Source: Cordia subcordata (Eukaryota > Streptophyta > Magnoliopsida > Boraginales > Cordiaceae). From it: a stretch of DNA of 64,000 nt. Location of the stretch: assembly GCA_028554755.1 (NCBI GenBank), contig JAPTOF010000054.1:1-64000 (forward strand). The letters are read 5' to 3'. The translations under genes and the position numbers were made by a program. Below, piece by piece: positions 32,435 through 43,116 of this stretch. The notes below the pieces were generated by a model, which worked only from the letters and a program-made list of their open reading frames with translations, searched no databases and was not told where the DNA came from. Position 1 is the first letter of the stretch; each line of letters opens with the position of its first letter.

Positions 32435-34693
32435 ATGACTCCGACCACCACCCAGGTGGCGACCGCCGCGCTACACACCCTGTGCGCGACCACGCTGCTC
32501 CCTGCGAACGCCATCTTGGATCTGGGAAATGGTGTCAATTTCACACTGACTGACAGCGCCGTTGTACATGGCGCCTGTCCGAGCGTTGCAGCTCGAGAAG
32601 TCAATACCCAACTACCTGACCCCACAGCCACGCTAGATACCTCCGGCTTTGACTCTAGCGATCATGACCGGAACTACCGCTGGTCAGACTTCCGCGATCC
32701 CTTCTACGCGACCCAACTTCCCATGTGCTACGCACTCGCCGCAACGACCGTGACGGCATACATGCTCGTCATCATGCTGTTCGTCACGCAACGATCATTC
32801 ACCGATGGCGGAATGGTGTATCTTGGACGGAGAGGAGGTTTCACAAATCACAGCTCATCCGGAGGCGTAAACATTGGTGGTCGGCCATGGCTCCAAAAAG
32901 TCGCAGCCTTGACCGTTGCGATATCGCTGACGGTCGCCACGGTCGACACCTTCAAGTTTGCGCAAATACAGTACGAACGGAGCCAAGTAAACGCGGGCCA
33001 GCTGCAACTGCAGGTCATGGGCACCACTGGGCTGAAGACCATTCGGCTCATCTCCGATACTTTTCTGTGGCTTGCGCAGGCGCAAACCTTGATTCGGCTG
33101 TTTCCTCGACAGAGGGAAAAGATCATAATCAAGTGGGCGGCCTTTGCGCTCATCACGCTTGATCTGATATTTAGTGCGCTGAACAGCTTCCAATACTCCG
33201 AGGATGGCGTCTCAGCGCCCAGTCCGCCGAATAGCTTCGTGCACCCCGTGCCTGCCTTGAGCTATCTTTTCCAGCTATCGCTGGGAATATTGTACGCTGC
33301 GTGGGTTATCTACTACGCAGTCATGAAGAAGCGCTATGCTTTCTATCATCCTCTCATGAAGAACATGAGTTTGGTGGCGCTACTGGCGGTGGCTTCTGTC
33401 ATCACGCCGGTTGTCTTCTTCATCTTGGACATTTTGAAACCCGACTTTGCCGGATGGGGCGACTACGTCCGCTGGGTCGGAGCCGCAGCGGCCAGCGTGG
33501 TTGTCTGGGAATGGGTTGAGCGTATCGAGGCTTTGGAACGTGAAGAGAAAAAGGGTGGAATTCTAGGCCGCGAAGTCTTCGATGGAGACGATACTCTCGA
33601 AGTTAATGCAACGGAATCTCCTTGGTTCAAGAAGAGTCGAAGAGGACCTCCCGACGATGGAGGCGAGAATGGAGCGCCGCGTACATCCGGCGGCGCGGGA
33701 TGGCCTGGCAGCGGGCAAAACCAGGACAACAGGAATGGTGTCAACGGAGGGGATCATCAGAGCCGGCAGCCACAGACGACTATGGGCAGGATTCTGCCGC
33801 CTCAGATTTGGCCTTCGCGCCCACAGCCTGTTGCGACACCCGTGAGCAGGACTGACACAGCAAGTGCGGCGAGCACCGTTTACGCAGTACGATATCAGCC
33901 CACCTCTGAAGGCACCGCCCGCACACCCGACCCGCTACCACACTCGAGCGCCCTTGAGCTTTCCCGCCAGAGCAGCATACCTCGAAGCTACCATACTAGC
34001 GAAGACAACCCGGGGGCGCAGAATGGTGCAGTGGTGCAACCCGGTCAAAGGAGATCTGCTGAGATGGAAGCCACTGTTTCGCACAGCCAGAATGGAACTG
34101 CGCAAAGCGGCTGGCGGAACCTGACAGGATCAACCAACCCACAATCAGACCGAGACCGAACTGAGCAGTCACCCCCGGAGGCGCAGCGCGATTTCGCACA
34201 GGAGCACACCTTCTCACCAGCGAGGACAAGAAACTCGGGCAGTAGATGGGCAGTACGCGCAAGGCTAGAAGAGTTTGCCGCCAATCAAGCCGAGAGAATC
34301 CGTGAAAGGATACGGCCGAACGCCGACACGGAGAATCTACCTGTTACTGTCATCCCGGCGCCACCAAGACGAGGCGCTGCCCTCCAACAAGTCCTAGAAG
34401 AAGACGAGTTCCGGGATGGTGACCGTAGCGACGGCAGCACCTCACGCGGTCCCTCTCTCGAAATGAACGACCTCAACCGCACACGAAGCGACTTCTCCTC
34501 TCGCGGACCGGACGGTCTACCCGCGAATCAACCTCCTCTCTGGCCAGGTGTGAGAACGGGCATCTACGATGATGATTATGATTCCTATGATGGGGACTCT
34601 GCCAGTGATATCTCCGTGTCGACAGACGGGGTCAGGCAGGATTCGTCTGATCAGAATTCTGGCGGAGCAGGGCCGAGTTCGAGACCGACCTGA
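32435..34693 (+). CDS. palH: PalH/Rim21, ambient pH sensor
   Basis: Intronless, 752 aa, matching the PalH/Rim21 family in size and layout. PalH is the plasma-membrane seven-helix sensor that at alkaline pH signals through the arrestin PalF to activate PacC. The extracellular N-terminal part carries Cys residues and an N-glycosylation site (NFT). Seven hydrophobic helices follow, among them MCYALAATTVTAYMLVIMLF, VAALTVAISLTVATVDTF, IKWAAFALITLDLIF, YLFQLSLGILYAAWVIYYAV and MSLVALLAVASVITPVVFF. The family-typical VVVWEWVERIEALEREEK closes the last helix. A cytoplasmic tail of about 370 residues is Ser/Pro/Gln-rich. The ATG at 32435 is the first ATG of the open frame. Confidence 0.94.
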   Translation: MTPTTTQVATAALHTLCATTLLPANAILDLGNGVNFTLTDSAVVHGACPSVAAREVNTQLPDPTATLDTSGFDSSDHDRNYRWSDFRDPFYATQLPMCYALAATTVTAYMLVIMLFVTQRSFTDGGMVYLGRRGGFTNHSSSGGVNIGGRPWLQKVAALTVAISLTVATVDTFKFAQIQYERSQVNAGQLQLQVMGTTGLKTIRLISDTFLWLAQAQTLIRLFPRQREKIIIKWAAFALITLDLIFSALNSFQYSEDGVSAPSPPNSFVHPVPALSYLFQLSLGILYAAWVIYYAVMKKRYAFYHPLMKNMSLVALLAVASVITPVVFFILDILKPDFAGWGDYVRWVGAAAASVVVWEWVERIEALEREEKKGGILGREVFDGDDTLEVNATESPWFKKSRRGPPDDGGENGAPRTSGGAGWPGSGQNQDNRNGVNGGDHQSRQPQTTMGRILPPQIWPSRPQPVATPVSRTDTASAASTVYAVRYQPTSEGTARTPDPLPHSSALELSRQSSIPRSYHTSEDNPGAQNGAVVQPGQRRSAEMEATVSHSQNGTAQSGWRNLTGSTNPQSDRDRTEQSPPEAQRDFAQEHTFSPARTRNSGSRWAVRARLEEFAANQAERIRERIRPNADTENLPVTVIPAPPRRGAALQQVLEEDEFRDGDRSDGSTSRGPSLEMNDLNRTRSDFSSRGPDGLPANQPPLWPGVRTGIYDDDYDSYDGDSASDISVSTDGVRQDSSDQNSGGAGPSSRPT

Positions 34694-35432
34694 GCGCAGC
34701 AAGGTATCAGGACTTGTATGACTTTTGCGTGGCCTGTAAGCATGGCGTTGGTGGTGCATTTGTTTGGGCTTGGCTTTTGGGTGGTGATCTGTTGAGATAC
34801 CCCGTTTATATGATGAATGTATATAAGTGTACTGAATGACGGTCGGTGAGCTATGCTGAGAATACCATCTAGTCATGACATGACCCCCAGTGTTTTTTAT
34901 ATGTGTCTGTGCCAAGTTTGTCAGTCCCGCTCAAAGTGCTTTATCCTCGAGGTCCGGATGCATCTGCATTCATTTGCCGTATTGTATGCGCGCGAGAGAT
35001 AGGTATATAAGCGGATTTCATTGTGAAAACTGACACATATGACCACACATACGACCACACAGAGTGGAAAATACGGGATTCCGTCCAGTTCTTGTTTCGG
35101 GGTCATTAGCTCCCCATTGCTTGAGGTTCTCGCTTCCGAATTCAGAACGCGTGGCCGCTAGAATGAGAAGTTACCGACCCATACATATTAGCGCGGCCGT
35201 CATAAGATCTGGGACCATGTTTCGAATAATTGGAAGGATACTCTGACTATAGTACTTTCTGAAATGCTGTCAATCAGAAATACATTCTCATACACGACTG
35301 GCAAGTGCCACTCTGACGATCTGCTTTGCAAGGTCCACATCGTAGAGCTAATGTGTTTTGTTGACATGATGTGCTGTAAGCCGCCGAGTTGTTGTCTTTT
35401 GCGTGACGAGTCTTGTCCGTTCTTTTTTGAAG
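34694..35432. other. intergenic with a 5S rRNA fragment
   Basis: Holds the palH 3' UTR and, at 35047-35090, a truncated 5S rRNA copy listed separately. From here on gene content changes from conserved to accessory. Confidence 0.5.
35047..35090 (+). pseudogene. 5S rRNA fragment (5' third)
   Basis: The segment starts ACATACGACCACAC and continues with AGTGGAAAATACGGGAT, closely matching the start of the intact 5S gene at 42178. Similarity stops after about 44 nt, before the box A and box C region, so it lacks the internal promoter. A TATA-like sequence (TATATAA, 35004-35010) lies about 40 bases upstream, as in the intact copy. Confidence 0.85.
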
Positions 35433-36388
35433 ATGACTTCAATTCCTCGTGGTATGAGCGAGAAGGGCTTTAATTTATATACCCGACTCATCCTCACCCT
35501 CTCCCAGCCTATCGTTCCGGACCCCGATCCTCAAGAGCTTCCCGAGGCCTACGCCGTTGAGGTCGAAGGTCCTGGCATGAGACTGCTTGATGACGACACG
35601 GCTGACCTGATGGCGAATATGGAAGTTCCTCATGATGACCAAGTCATGGTTCGGACATATAACCCCGACCGTGGAAAGTTTTACGCACCTTACATAAACT
35701 ACGTCCATATGCACGGTGAAGCGATTGTCTGCACTTACAATTACTCAGAGGAGGATCGGGCGAATCCCAGAATGTACTGGTCCGATCTGATGGTCTCGTC
35801 ACTCGTGCAGGCAATGGCGGTTCTGGGAAGACCAAGGTCAACTCTGATAAATCTCCGATAGATCTGGAGACATCAAGTAGCCAACGAGACGACGCAGCAA
35901 CTGATTCGGATAGCGACGGACCACAGCAGCCCGATCGTGGACCTCACTCCGGACGGACCAACTTCCGACTTGTTCTACGCCATTTTAGCCAGCGACAATG
36001 GAAAGGGGGTTGTTCGAATGTTGACGGATTATCCGACTCTGTTTGGGCGGAAGAAAGTCGACTTGGTCAGAGTGTACCGCTTTCCGAGTCATGAACTGTG
36101 CTGGTGTCTAAGTCGCGTCGAACCCCCCGAGGACGAGGATCCGCCGAAGTTGAGCGTCGCTTCGCCCTTGTCGAAGAAGGAGAAGCGCCATCAAAGACAT
36201 CGCGCGTCGAGATCGATCGAGTAATCCCCTGGGCATGGTATCTGTCCCAAGATCCCCTGACACAGGAAGCTGTCATTTGGTCAATGAGGAGAGCATTTGA
36301 TAGTCTGCCATGCCCATGGAAACTTTCCTTTAGGCTGAAACACAAGCCGGGGTTACCACCTTTTTACAGGCTCAAACGCACAGAGTGA
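35433..36388 (+). CDS. hypothetical protein, splicing or integrity uncertain
   Basis: Starts MTSIPRGMSEKGFNLY and reads to TAG 35859-35861; the same frame then continues in protein-like sequence (IWRHQVANETTQQLIRIA) to 36224. An intron ending at that TAG fits, with a CTGAT branch point about 15 nt before it, but the donor would be weak (GTGCAG at 35805 or GTCTCG at 35793). Near 36110-36170 the coding signal moves to another frame (RFALVEEGEAPSKTSRVE, then WAWYLSQDPLTQEAVIWSM) that ends at 36388, without a good intron. The gene is either spliced at weak sites or broken. No family is recognised. It sits between a 5S fragment and another orphan gene. Confidence 0.45.
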
Positions 36389-36648
36389 CGCATGGAGTTG
36401 GGACGCTTAAGACGACGGGGTTCACATTCGTCCGTGAGGTGGGAGATCGCTAAAGATAACCTTCAAGAAAAGGTTTGGGGCTCGCGCACCCTCTGTCGAC
36501 TCCAGCCATGAGTCACACGGCTAGCACTACAAGTGAAATTAAAACTTCGAAGACCACTGGCATCTGGACAGCCTAATAAGAACAAATCTCCATCGCTCCT
36601 GTCGCCCATTGCTCTCTTCCGGCTATCTGCAACATCCATGGTCCTGTC

Positions 36649-37878
36649 ATGGAGTTATCTTTGGAGCAATACAAAGATCTGGTTTCGGCCGGGCGTGATT
36701 TCTTCCGCGACAAGAATGAAGATGGGGTCGTGCTTCCCCGAAAAGCTATACTACATCTCATCCGAACCGAAGCCGAAGTGACGCATCATTGTAACTTGTG
36801 GAGGAGCTATGGTTTAACGGGGATGCGAGTTTATGAACCTCGTCTCGACCGGCGAATTTTGAATGATATCAGCGAGCCGCTCGATGAGAAAGAATACTGC
36901 GGAATCATACGTCACCAGCTTCTGGCTTGCTGCAACAAGACTGCCCCATTCTATGTGTTGGCGAACACATTCGAGGGATGGCGCCCAGTGCTCCAGATTG
37001 TTCAGAATTGGCTGTACAAGAAATGGATTCGGCCATACCGCAGCGAGATTGATCTTGGACAGTTCATCGCTAAATTGATCCATCCAAAGGGTAACTTTGG
37101 TATCGACTCACCTGTCGATGTGGTTGAGTGCATCGGCAAGCTCAACAGTCGCGTATGTCAGGAAGTGCGACGAGCTCGGGGTTCGCTGGACGAAATCCAT
37201 GAAGAAGGGCGGGAACACAACGAAGCAAGATTCCTACACATCAAAGCAAGCTTCGAGGCTGTTGCAGTTGTGCTGGACAGCCGAGACTTTCGATTGGATC
37301 CGGATGACACTGGTAATATGCGTGTTTGCATTGTCCGCACAGGCGTGGAGTCCGGCTTGAGCGCTCCAATCTCATTCGAATCTCTAGATATGTCTACTAG
37401 AGAAGGAAAGTCTAATCTGCTGAACCATACTTGCGAAGGCGGAGAATCACTGCAGCTGGTGTACACAACCCTCCACGAAGCTTTCAAGTATCTCATGGAC
37501 CTCGAAGAGCGCGAGACGGCAGCATTTGGCCTCATTCCAAACCCAAAAGAGACAATCAGCGGTAAGACGCGAAGCGGCAATGGCCTTGGACGCCGTTATC
37601 AGAGCGTCGCTCGAGCCTATGGATGGGAGCATCGCTGGAGAGATATGGGAGAGCTACTCCCCACTTCGACCTGGGTCGACACTAAGGTTTTCCCCGAATG
37701 GATTGGTTCAGGATTGAAGAGAATAGGATTTATAGAGCGCCTAGAGGCCACCGAGAGGCGTTTCATTATGAGATATGTTAGACGGCGGCCTCACTATCGG
37801 TTTACGGTGCGCCATTACGAAGACGACGGCGAGGACCAGCGGGTGTCCTCGGTATGGCCGCGGCCTGATTTTTGGTGA
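36649..37878 (+). CDS. hypothetical protein, 409 aa
   Basis: Intronless frame opening MELSLEQYKDLVSAGRDFF and ending SSVWPRPDFW. It is a soluble, mixed-charge protein without signal peptide or membrane span. It is rich in Arg and Trp, with an Arg-rich C-terminal part (MRYVRRRPHYRFTVRHYED). I recognise no catalytic or binding motif and no family. Its intact length and even codon use support a real gene. It follows the damaged gene at 35.4 kb on the same strand with a 260-bp gap. Confidence 0.7.
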   Translation: MELSLEQYKDLVSAGRDFFRDKNEDGVVLPRKAILHLIRTEAEVTHHCNLWRSYGLTGMRVYEPRLDRRILNDISEPLDEKEYCGIIRHQLLACCNKTAPFYVLANTFEGWRPVLQIVQNWLYKKWIRPYRSEIDLGQFIAKLIHPKGNFGIDSPVDVVECIGKLNSRVCQEVRRARGSLDEIHEEGREHNEARFLHIKASFEAVAVVLDSRDFRLDPDDTGNMRVCIVRTGVESGLSAPISFESLDMSTREGKSNLLNHTCEGGESLQLVYTTLHEAFKYLMDLEERETAAFGLIPNPKETISGKTRSGNGLGRRYQSVARAYGWEHRWRDMGELLPTSTWVDTKVFPEWIGSGLKRIGFIERLEATERRFIMRYVRRRPHYRFTVRHYEDDGEDQRVSSVWPRPDFW

Positions 37879-38300
37879 TGATTTACGACAATTCTGACAC
37901 TCAAGGCCCCAGAAGGACATGTCTCAACTGTTGAGTCGGCCGAAATCGAGTCGGATATAAGTTCATGGTTTATCAACCACGCTCGACGAGCTTGGTAATG
38001 GTGCTCGGTTACATGTACCTACAGTAGCTACTCATTTGAAGATGCCCGACACGGCGCAATCCACAGGGGAGCAAGTACTGAAACTTGAAAAGTTCGACAA
38101 CAACCCAACGAGGGATGTGAAGCGCGGACGTGACTTTGCAAGAGCGTACTGTTCCTGGAGTGCCTCCCGTCGGGTCTTTGTGGATGGAAACACTGGTTTA
38201 TATCCGGGCCGCGCATTATTCAATAATGAATTTCTAGAGCTGTCCTAATTGACGCACCCAAAGTAAATGTGCTGACTTGCGGCTAAGCCCGTCATTTACC
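37879..38300. other. intergenic, nothing recognised
   Basis: A short gap between the 3' ends of the 409-aa gene and the PhyH oxygenase gene. Nothing was seen beyond presumed 3' UTRs. Confidence 0.5.
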
Positions 38301-39241
38301 TCAAAGCCTGCTGCTCCGGGATTCCCCAGTCGCCCACCTATTTAAGTGACTTTCCGCAGCTTTGCGGGGGCTGCGGCCATCTGCATAGCCGATGAAAGGA
38401 GCACCGACCTGATAGCCCATCATGTCTATAAGGCGCTTCGGGATCTCGGGTAACTTTTCGAAATCGACGGCGAGAATTTGGTTCTCCAGTGGTCGCACCC
38501 AGGGCTGACAATATTGCACAGTCAATGCACGACGGTCATCATTGGAGGTGTTTTGCCCACCGCCATGCCAGAGGGTACCCAGGAAATAGACTAGACTTCC
38601 TCTAGGCATGATGACCGGCTGACACTCAGATCGTTCTGGAACTCTGTCGGCGCCCCAAGTGTGGGATTTTTCTACGACAACCGTAGCACCATTGGTTTCA
38701 GTATATGCGTCGAGCGCAACCATAATTGCCTATTCCAGACTCAGCGACAAGGATAGAAATTGGGGCATAATATGGTATTTACGGATCCAAATGGCCGGTG
38801 GGGCCGTGGGACGGTGATGAAGCCGTCGTCATGATGCAGGGTCTGCGGACTCTCACCCGGTCGTATGTTGATGCTGTGGTATGCATTCAAAAGCCAGCCA
38901 GGGTCGAGGAAGTAATCATTGAGAGCAATGACTTTTGGATGCATGGCGAACTTGTCGAAGACTCTGGATTTGTTAAGCAGCGCGTAAATACGACGCGTCC
39001 GGTAGCCTTCAAAAGGATTGCGACCACCTTCACTGGCCGGGCCAGCCGACTTTGCATCTTCCGTCAACTGCCGAAGAACTTCGATGGCTTCGTCAACCTC
39101 ATTTTCGGGGAACGCATTCTCTACAATTACGTATCCTTGTTGAACCACCTGGTCAACAAGTGGACGCATTTCCGGGTCGACCGGTTTGCGGAAGAGCACG
39201 TTGGTTGCCCCAACTTGGTCGTTAATGGAGGACGAAGGCAT
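38301..39241 (-). CDS. Fe(II)/2-oxoglutarate dioxygenase, PhyH family
   Basis: Two exons, 39241-38783 and 38729-38301, with a 53-nt intron (GTAAAT...AATAG), give 295 aa. PhyH-type enzymes hydroxylate, epoxidise or desaturate small molecules using O2 and 2-oxoglutarate, and fungal members often act in secondary metabolism. The iron ligands are visible as HHDD at residues 136-139 (HxD) and the distal His208 in LWHGGGQ; Arg219 fits the 2-oxoglutarate anchor. Length is normal for the family. It is cytosolic, without targeting sequence. It lies 234 bp downstream of an MDR reductase on the same strand, which suggests a shared pathway. The substrate cannot be told from sequence. Confidence 0.9.
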
Positions 39242-39475
39242 ATTTGCTATTGAATCATCCCAGGAATGTATTCAGGGTTACGATCTTGCACATGAGCATG
39301 GATGTTCTAAGGAGCTGGTTTAATAGTTTCTTATTAGGTGGAGTATTGTGGGGGGACCGAGGCATATCCACAGCAATCCCCACTTTGACGATATGAGTGG
39401 CGGATGTAGCGCAGCGTTGGGGTCATACATTGGTCTCGGAGTCTGGGGTTCAAAATACATAGATTGTACTTCTCA

Positions 39476-40552
39476 TTACATCGGATGCTCGAGGATAATC
39501 TTCTCCATGCTAGCCTCACCTCGGGCAACTCGCTGAATCTCGCGAATACCTGCTTCTGCGCCTTTGACTACCCTAACAACCGGCATCTTTGGAGTTCTTC
39601 CCTGTTCCTCAAGAAAATACTCCATTACCTTCCGTAGCCGAATTGGCACCTCAGGGTCTTGAGGCGCGCCAAAAGGATTGCGGTCTCCGAGCGGCCGGTA
39701 GCTGAGGCATTGCTGGAAGGCCGAGTCGCTGGTCACAGGAAGCGTACAGACTAGCTTGAGTCCTGCGCTATCTCTGCCATTTGACAGTGAGGCTCGAACA
39801 AGTTCTGGAGAGTTGTGCTCAGCTGGCACGCCAGGCAACGTACCCTTACCAACACTGTCGAATGCATGGGTAAAGGTAACACCTAGGTCTCGGATAGCAT
39901 CACGAATGTCATTCACCACAGATGGGCTGCGATAGTCAAAGCACTTGGTGGCTCCGAGGCCTTTCAACATGTCGTGGTTCTTTGCCGATGCAGTCGCGAA
40001 GATATTTGTGAATTCTGCCACCTTCGCTTGCTGGATGGCGGCGAGGCCAACACTGCTTGCCCCACCCCAGATGAGTATCGATTGGCCTTTCGGTTCTGTG
40101 CCTGTTACCCCAGCCTCTGGAAGACCGAACCCAAGACCGTTGAACAACGCATCGGCCGCCGTCTGGGACGCCATGATGATACCGCCCGCGTCCTTCAATG
40201 GAATACCAGGTGGTACTTTGTGGTAGACGTGAGCCTCCGCCACAGCGTAGTCTTGGTGCGCCCCGGTGGACGAGGACGGCGGGAGACTGACAGGCGTCAA
40301 GCCGCAGACCTCGTCCCCAATTGCGAAAGGGGATTCAGGGCCGGTCCCCACGACCACCCCGGACAGCTCGAAACCGGTAATGAAGGAGTTCATGCCAGAG
40401 TAGAAGAAATTGTAGTCGCAGTGATTGATGCCCGAGTAAAGCACACGGACGAGGGATTGCGATCCCTGGAGCTCGTAGGTCTCAGAGACATCTCGGACGA
40501 TGAGATGGCCGTCTGAGGTAAGGTAGATGGACCTTGACGGTGCGTAAGACAT
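39476..40552 (-). CDS. zinc-type MDR reductase (enoyl-reductase-like)
   Basis: Intronless, 358 aa from ATG 40552 (MSYAPSRSIYL). It is a medium-chain dehydrogenase/reductase: an N-terminal GroES-like fold (RVLYSGINHCDYNFFYSG, GFELSGVVVGTGPES, IGDEVCGLTP) and a Rossmann domain with ILIWGGASSVGLAAIQQAK. Fungal relatives include the stand-alone trans-enoyl reductases that work with polyketide synthases (LovC/ApdC type) and toluquinol-type oxidoreductases. It lacks the extra zinc-binding cysteine quartet of alcohol dehydrogenases, as trans-enoyl reductases do. Any partner synthase is not in this window. The more upstream in-frame codons are not ATG. Confidence 0.88.
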   Translation of the reverse strand: MSYAPSRSIYLTSDGHLIVRDVSETYELQGSQSLVRVLYSGINHCDYNFFYSGMNSFITGFELSGVVVGTGPESPFAIGDEVCGLTPVSLPPSSSTGAHQDYAVAEAHVYHKVPPGIPLKDAGGIIMASQTAADALFNGLGFGLPEAGVTGTEPKGQSILIWGGASSVGLAAIQQAKVAEFTNIFATASAKNHDMLKGLGATKCFDYRSPSVVNDIRDAIRDLGVTFTHAFDSVGKGTLPGVPAEHNSPELVRASLSNGRDSAGLKLVCTLPVTSDSAFQQCLSYRPLGDRNPFGAPQDPEVPIRLRKVMEYFLEEQGRTPKMPVVRVVKGAEAGIREIQRVARGEASMEKIILEHPM

Positions 40553-42177
40553 CTTGACCTTTTGAATCTTTGTGTTAAACGGCAGAAACAATGAATGGAA
40601 GTAGGCGAGTGGCTTGTTGTGACTGATTACGAACTCTATCCCTCAGACATGTTATACCCCAAGCTAGATATAGTAGGTTGTTGCGTGGTACATATGTGCT
40701 TCTAGGGTTGCCTAGCTCGTAGTGTGGTCCATCGTACCCCGACCAGCTGATAACTAATCTTCGAATTGTTACCCCGACTGACAAATCTATGTGTGGGTAT
40801 AGGGAAGTTTAAAACCCGGGTTCGGATTTACGGATGATTTCAGACTACTAAAACCGGGTTCGTTATCCTTGTAGACGCCATTCTACTGGTTTTCCCATCC
40901 CTATTCATTCGAATTGAGTATGGTACGATGCGATTGCTGATAAATATGCATGTGATTGGAGACCACCAATCCCATGGGTTCGGGTCCGCAGTCAGTCATG
41001 TCTCGGGGCGTCACACTCAACTTCGACGGTCGGCTGGTGGAGGTTTTCTTGAAGGACCTAGACCAGCCAGTCGCGGTTCTTCTGCCCACTTCGCTGCAGC
41101 GGCTAGTTGAAAACCTCGTCATACTCAATGCCAGTATCTGCAGCAAGAAACAGAATTTGATCGCCTCCAGGGACACTGTGTAAGATGAGGGCCCTTGTTC
41201 CAGCTGGCACCAGAAGGGATGCTCGCTACGAATCATCGTATATGGGCTCTAACAACAGCAAGACGAGATTGCCTAGGTTCTCGTAGTGGAGGATTTATTT
41301 CTTAGCATCCCGCCGAACACGAGTTCGATAGGAGGGTCAAGCATCGAAGCCCGCTGTACTTCTGCCTCCTGGGGGAGATATACCCTCTATCGAGAAGCTG
41401 TCTATTTGTACGTGCTGTGGTGGGCGGAATGCTGATCTCGAGCCACGACGAGACATCCTAGAGGAGCATGAGAGGAGCCAGATCTTCAACATTTTAAACA
41501 CAAGCTCGGGATCAAGCACAGGCGTACCGACAATTGAGCCTATTCCATGGATCAAAACTCAACTAATTAGGTATTGATATGAACCCACCAGCAACACGAC
41601 AGAAACGAGCGGCAAGTCGATCGTTAATATGAGACATCAGACGCCAAACCAAAGCACTCGTGATGATGATAGAGAGAAACAGGCAAAGGGGGTTGGGGCC
41701 ACTTCCCTTCAAAGGTATATTGTTTTGTTGATTTGACGGCCAAGCATCAATGAAACATCGCAAAGAGGCACTAGAGACACTTGAAAGTGATCTAGGCCAC
41801 AATGTGATGCTGGCGAGTATCAGTGCTGCAGGCGAAGGGTCTGGCCCCATTATCATGACTATTCCTTCAAGCTGGCTACCTACATCACCAGGATTGACCT
41901 CACAGCGTTTACTACTATTATTATAGTAGGTACAATGTGTTTTTGATTCGGCATTGCTCTCCAATTCAAGCCTTCAAATCATTTACCAGAGCTGCTCTGC
42001 CTTGATAGCCCCATGTCTGCATCACAAACAACCCATCGCCATAGATCGTTAAGATCCTTGCCCAGATATGAAGGCTTTATAACGCACAAGCGGACAGCTA
42101 CTCGATGCAAAGCATATCACTTAAAAGCTGTGATGCAGGTCTAATGCTATATAAAGCTTTCCAAGGTATTATCTATC
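40553..42177. other. intergenic, MDR promoter and possible gene relics
   Basis: The MDR promoter contains a direct repeat at 40811-40825 and 40850-40862. On the + strand, 40956-41179 (VTLNFDGRLVEVFLKDLDQP, donor GTAAGA at 41180) and 41333-41578 (SKPAVLLPPGGDIPSIEKL, CTCCGGRNADLEP) look coding, but their phases do not join, so this may be a degraded gene. The rest is featureless. Confidence 0.35.
42148..42155 (+). promoter_or_regulatory. TATA box of the 5S rRNA gene
   Basis: TATATAAA lies 30 nt before the 5S start, the position typical of upstream TATA elements of fungal 5S genes. Confidence 0.6.
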
Positions 42178-42296
42178 ACATACGACCACACCCAGTGGAA
42201 AATACGGGATCCCGTCCGCTCTCCCATAGTCAAGCCGCTGAGGGGCTGATTAGTAGTTGGGTCGGTGACGACCAGCGAATACCGGCTGTTGTATGT
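42178..42296 (+). rRNA. 5S ribosomal RNA
   Basis: A 119-nt sequence with the ascomycete 5S landmarks: ACATACGACC start, GTGGAAAATACGGGAT, CCCGTCCGCT, the box C segment TAGTAGTTGGGTCGGTGACG, CAGCGAATACC, and a GTTGTATGT end that pairs with the 5' ACATAC to form helix I. A run of T follows at once (42296-42302), a polymerase III terminator. 5S genes are dispersed singly in filamentous ascomycetes, in agreement with a lone copy here. Confidence 0.95.
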
Positions 42297-42302
42297 TTTT
42301 TT
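42296..42302 (+). terminator. polymerase III terminator of the 5S gene
   Basis: A run of seven T directly after the helix I 3' strand. Confidence 0.85.
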
Positions 42303-43116
42303 TGGGCCTTTTGGAACTATCCCCTCCTTTGCTTATTTACCTATTATCATCGGGGTTTTAATTGTGCCTCGTCGGTAGAGTATGGGCCAAGGTGTCGGCA
42401 ACTTGTCGCCTCATCTGGGGCCCCTTTTGCTGCCTACCCCTGAACACGTCCAACACTAGCGAATGGTCGCGTGAGATTATGGCCGATCAGAATTTACTCG
42501 GCCTCATGTATGCACAAGTCTCAAACAGCCGATTTAATTGATAGAGAATGCAAAATCGTTCAACTTTCATTGAGGCTCCTCGACAGGTCGGTGCTTTTGG
42601 GGTTTGTTCGCCGGTCGCGTTTTCTTTAGACAGTGCGGACTGTCGACTTATATCTCGGTTTTATCGGAGCATGCTAGATCTTGCGATACAGTGAACCCTT
42701 CGCCTTGATATATCCCGAGGCACCAAATAGCTTGTCCTCGGATTTATCGGAGCACGCTATTGCATTTTTGTGCTTTAGGCCACCTCGCGTCTCCGATTAG
42801 CGTTCGCTTCGGTGTTTCTTGCGCCAAGCGATAGCATGTTGTTTCATGTATATGCTCATATTCCTCTAGACTAGAGTAAGAGATAGAATCATGACCATAG
42901 AATGCAATGCTACTTGATTATTCGAAGGGTATCCTAAGCTTAAGATACTTTGGCCCGGAGAGGGCTACAGCACGCCTCGGAGGAGGGCGTTGCAAGTCTA
43001 GAAAGTAGCTAATCGCGCCCATCGAAGTAAAATAAGATGGATCTCGAAGGTAATCCGAGGTCTAGTCTATGGCACACCCTGTATCGTACATGACATCCAT
43101 GCACCGCCGTCGACAA
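42303..43116. other. intergenic, nothing recognised
   Basis: Region between the 5S gene and the 3' end of the FAD oxidoreductase gene. Two similar TTTATCGGAGCACGCTA-like segments occur near 42661 and 42749. No gene was seen. Confidence 0.4.

Noticed and set aside
41563..41964. 133-codon minus-strand frame with a hydrophobic stretch
   Set aside because: Starts in low-complexity TA-rich sequence, no known domain, and it conflicts with coding-like sequence just upstream on the other strand.
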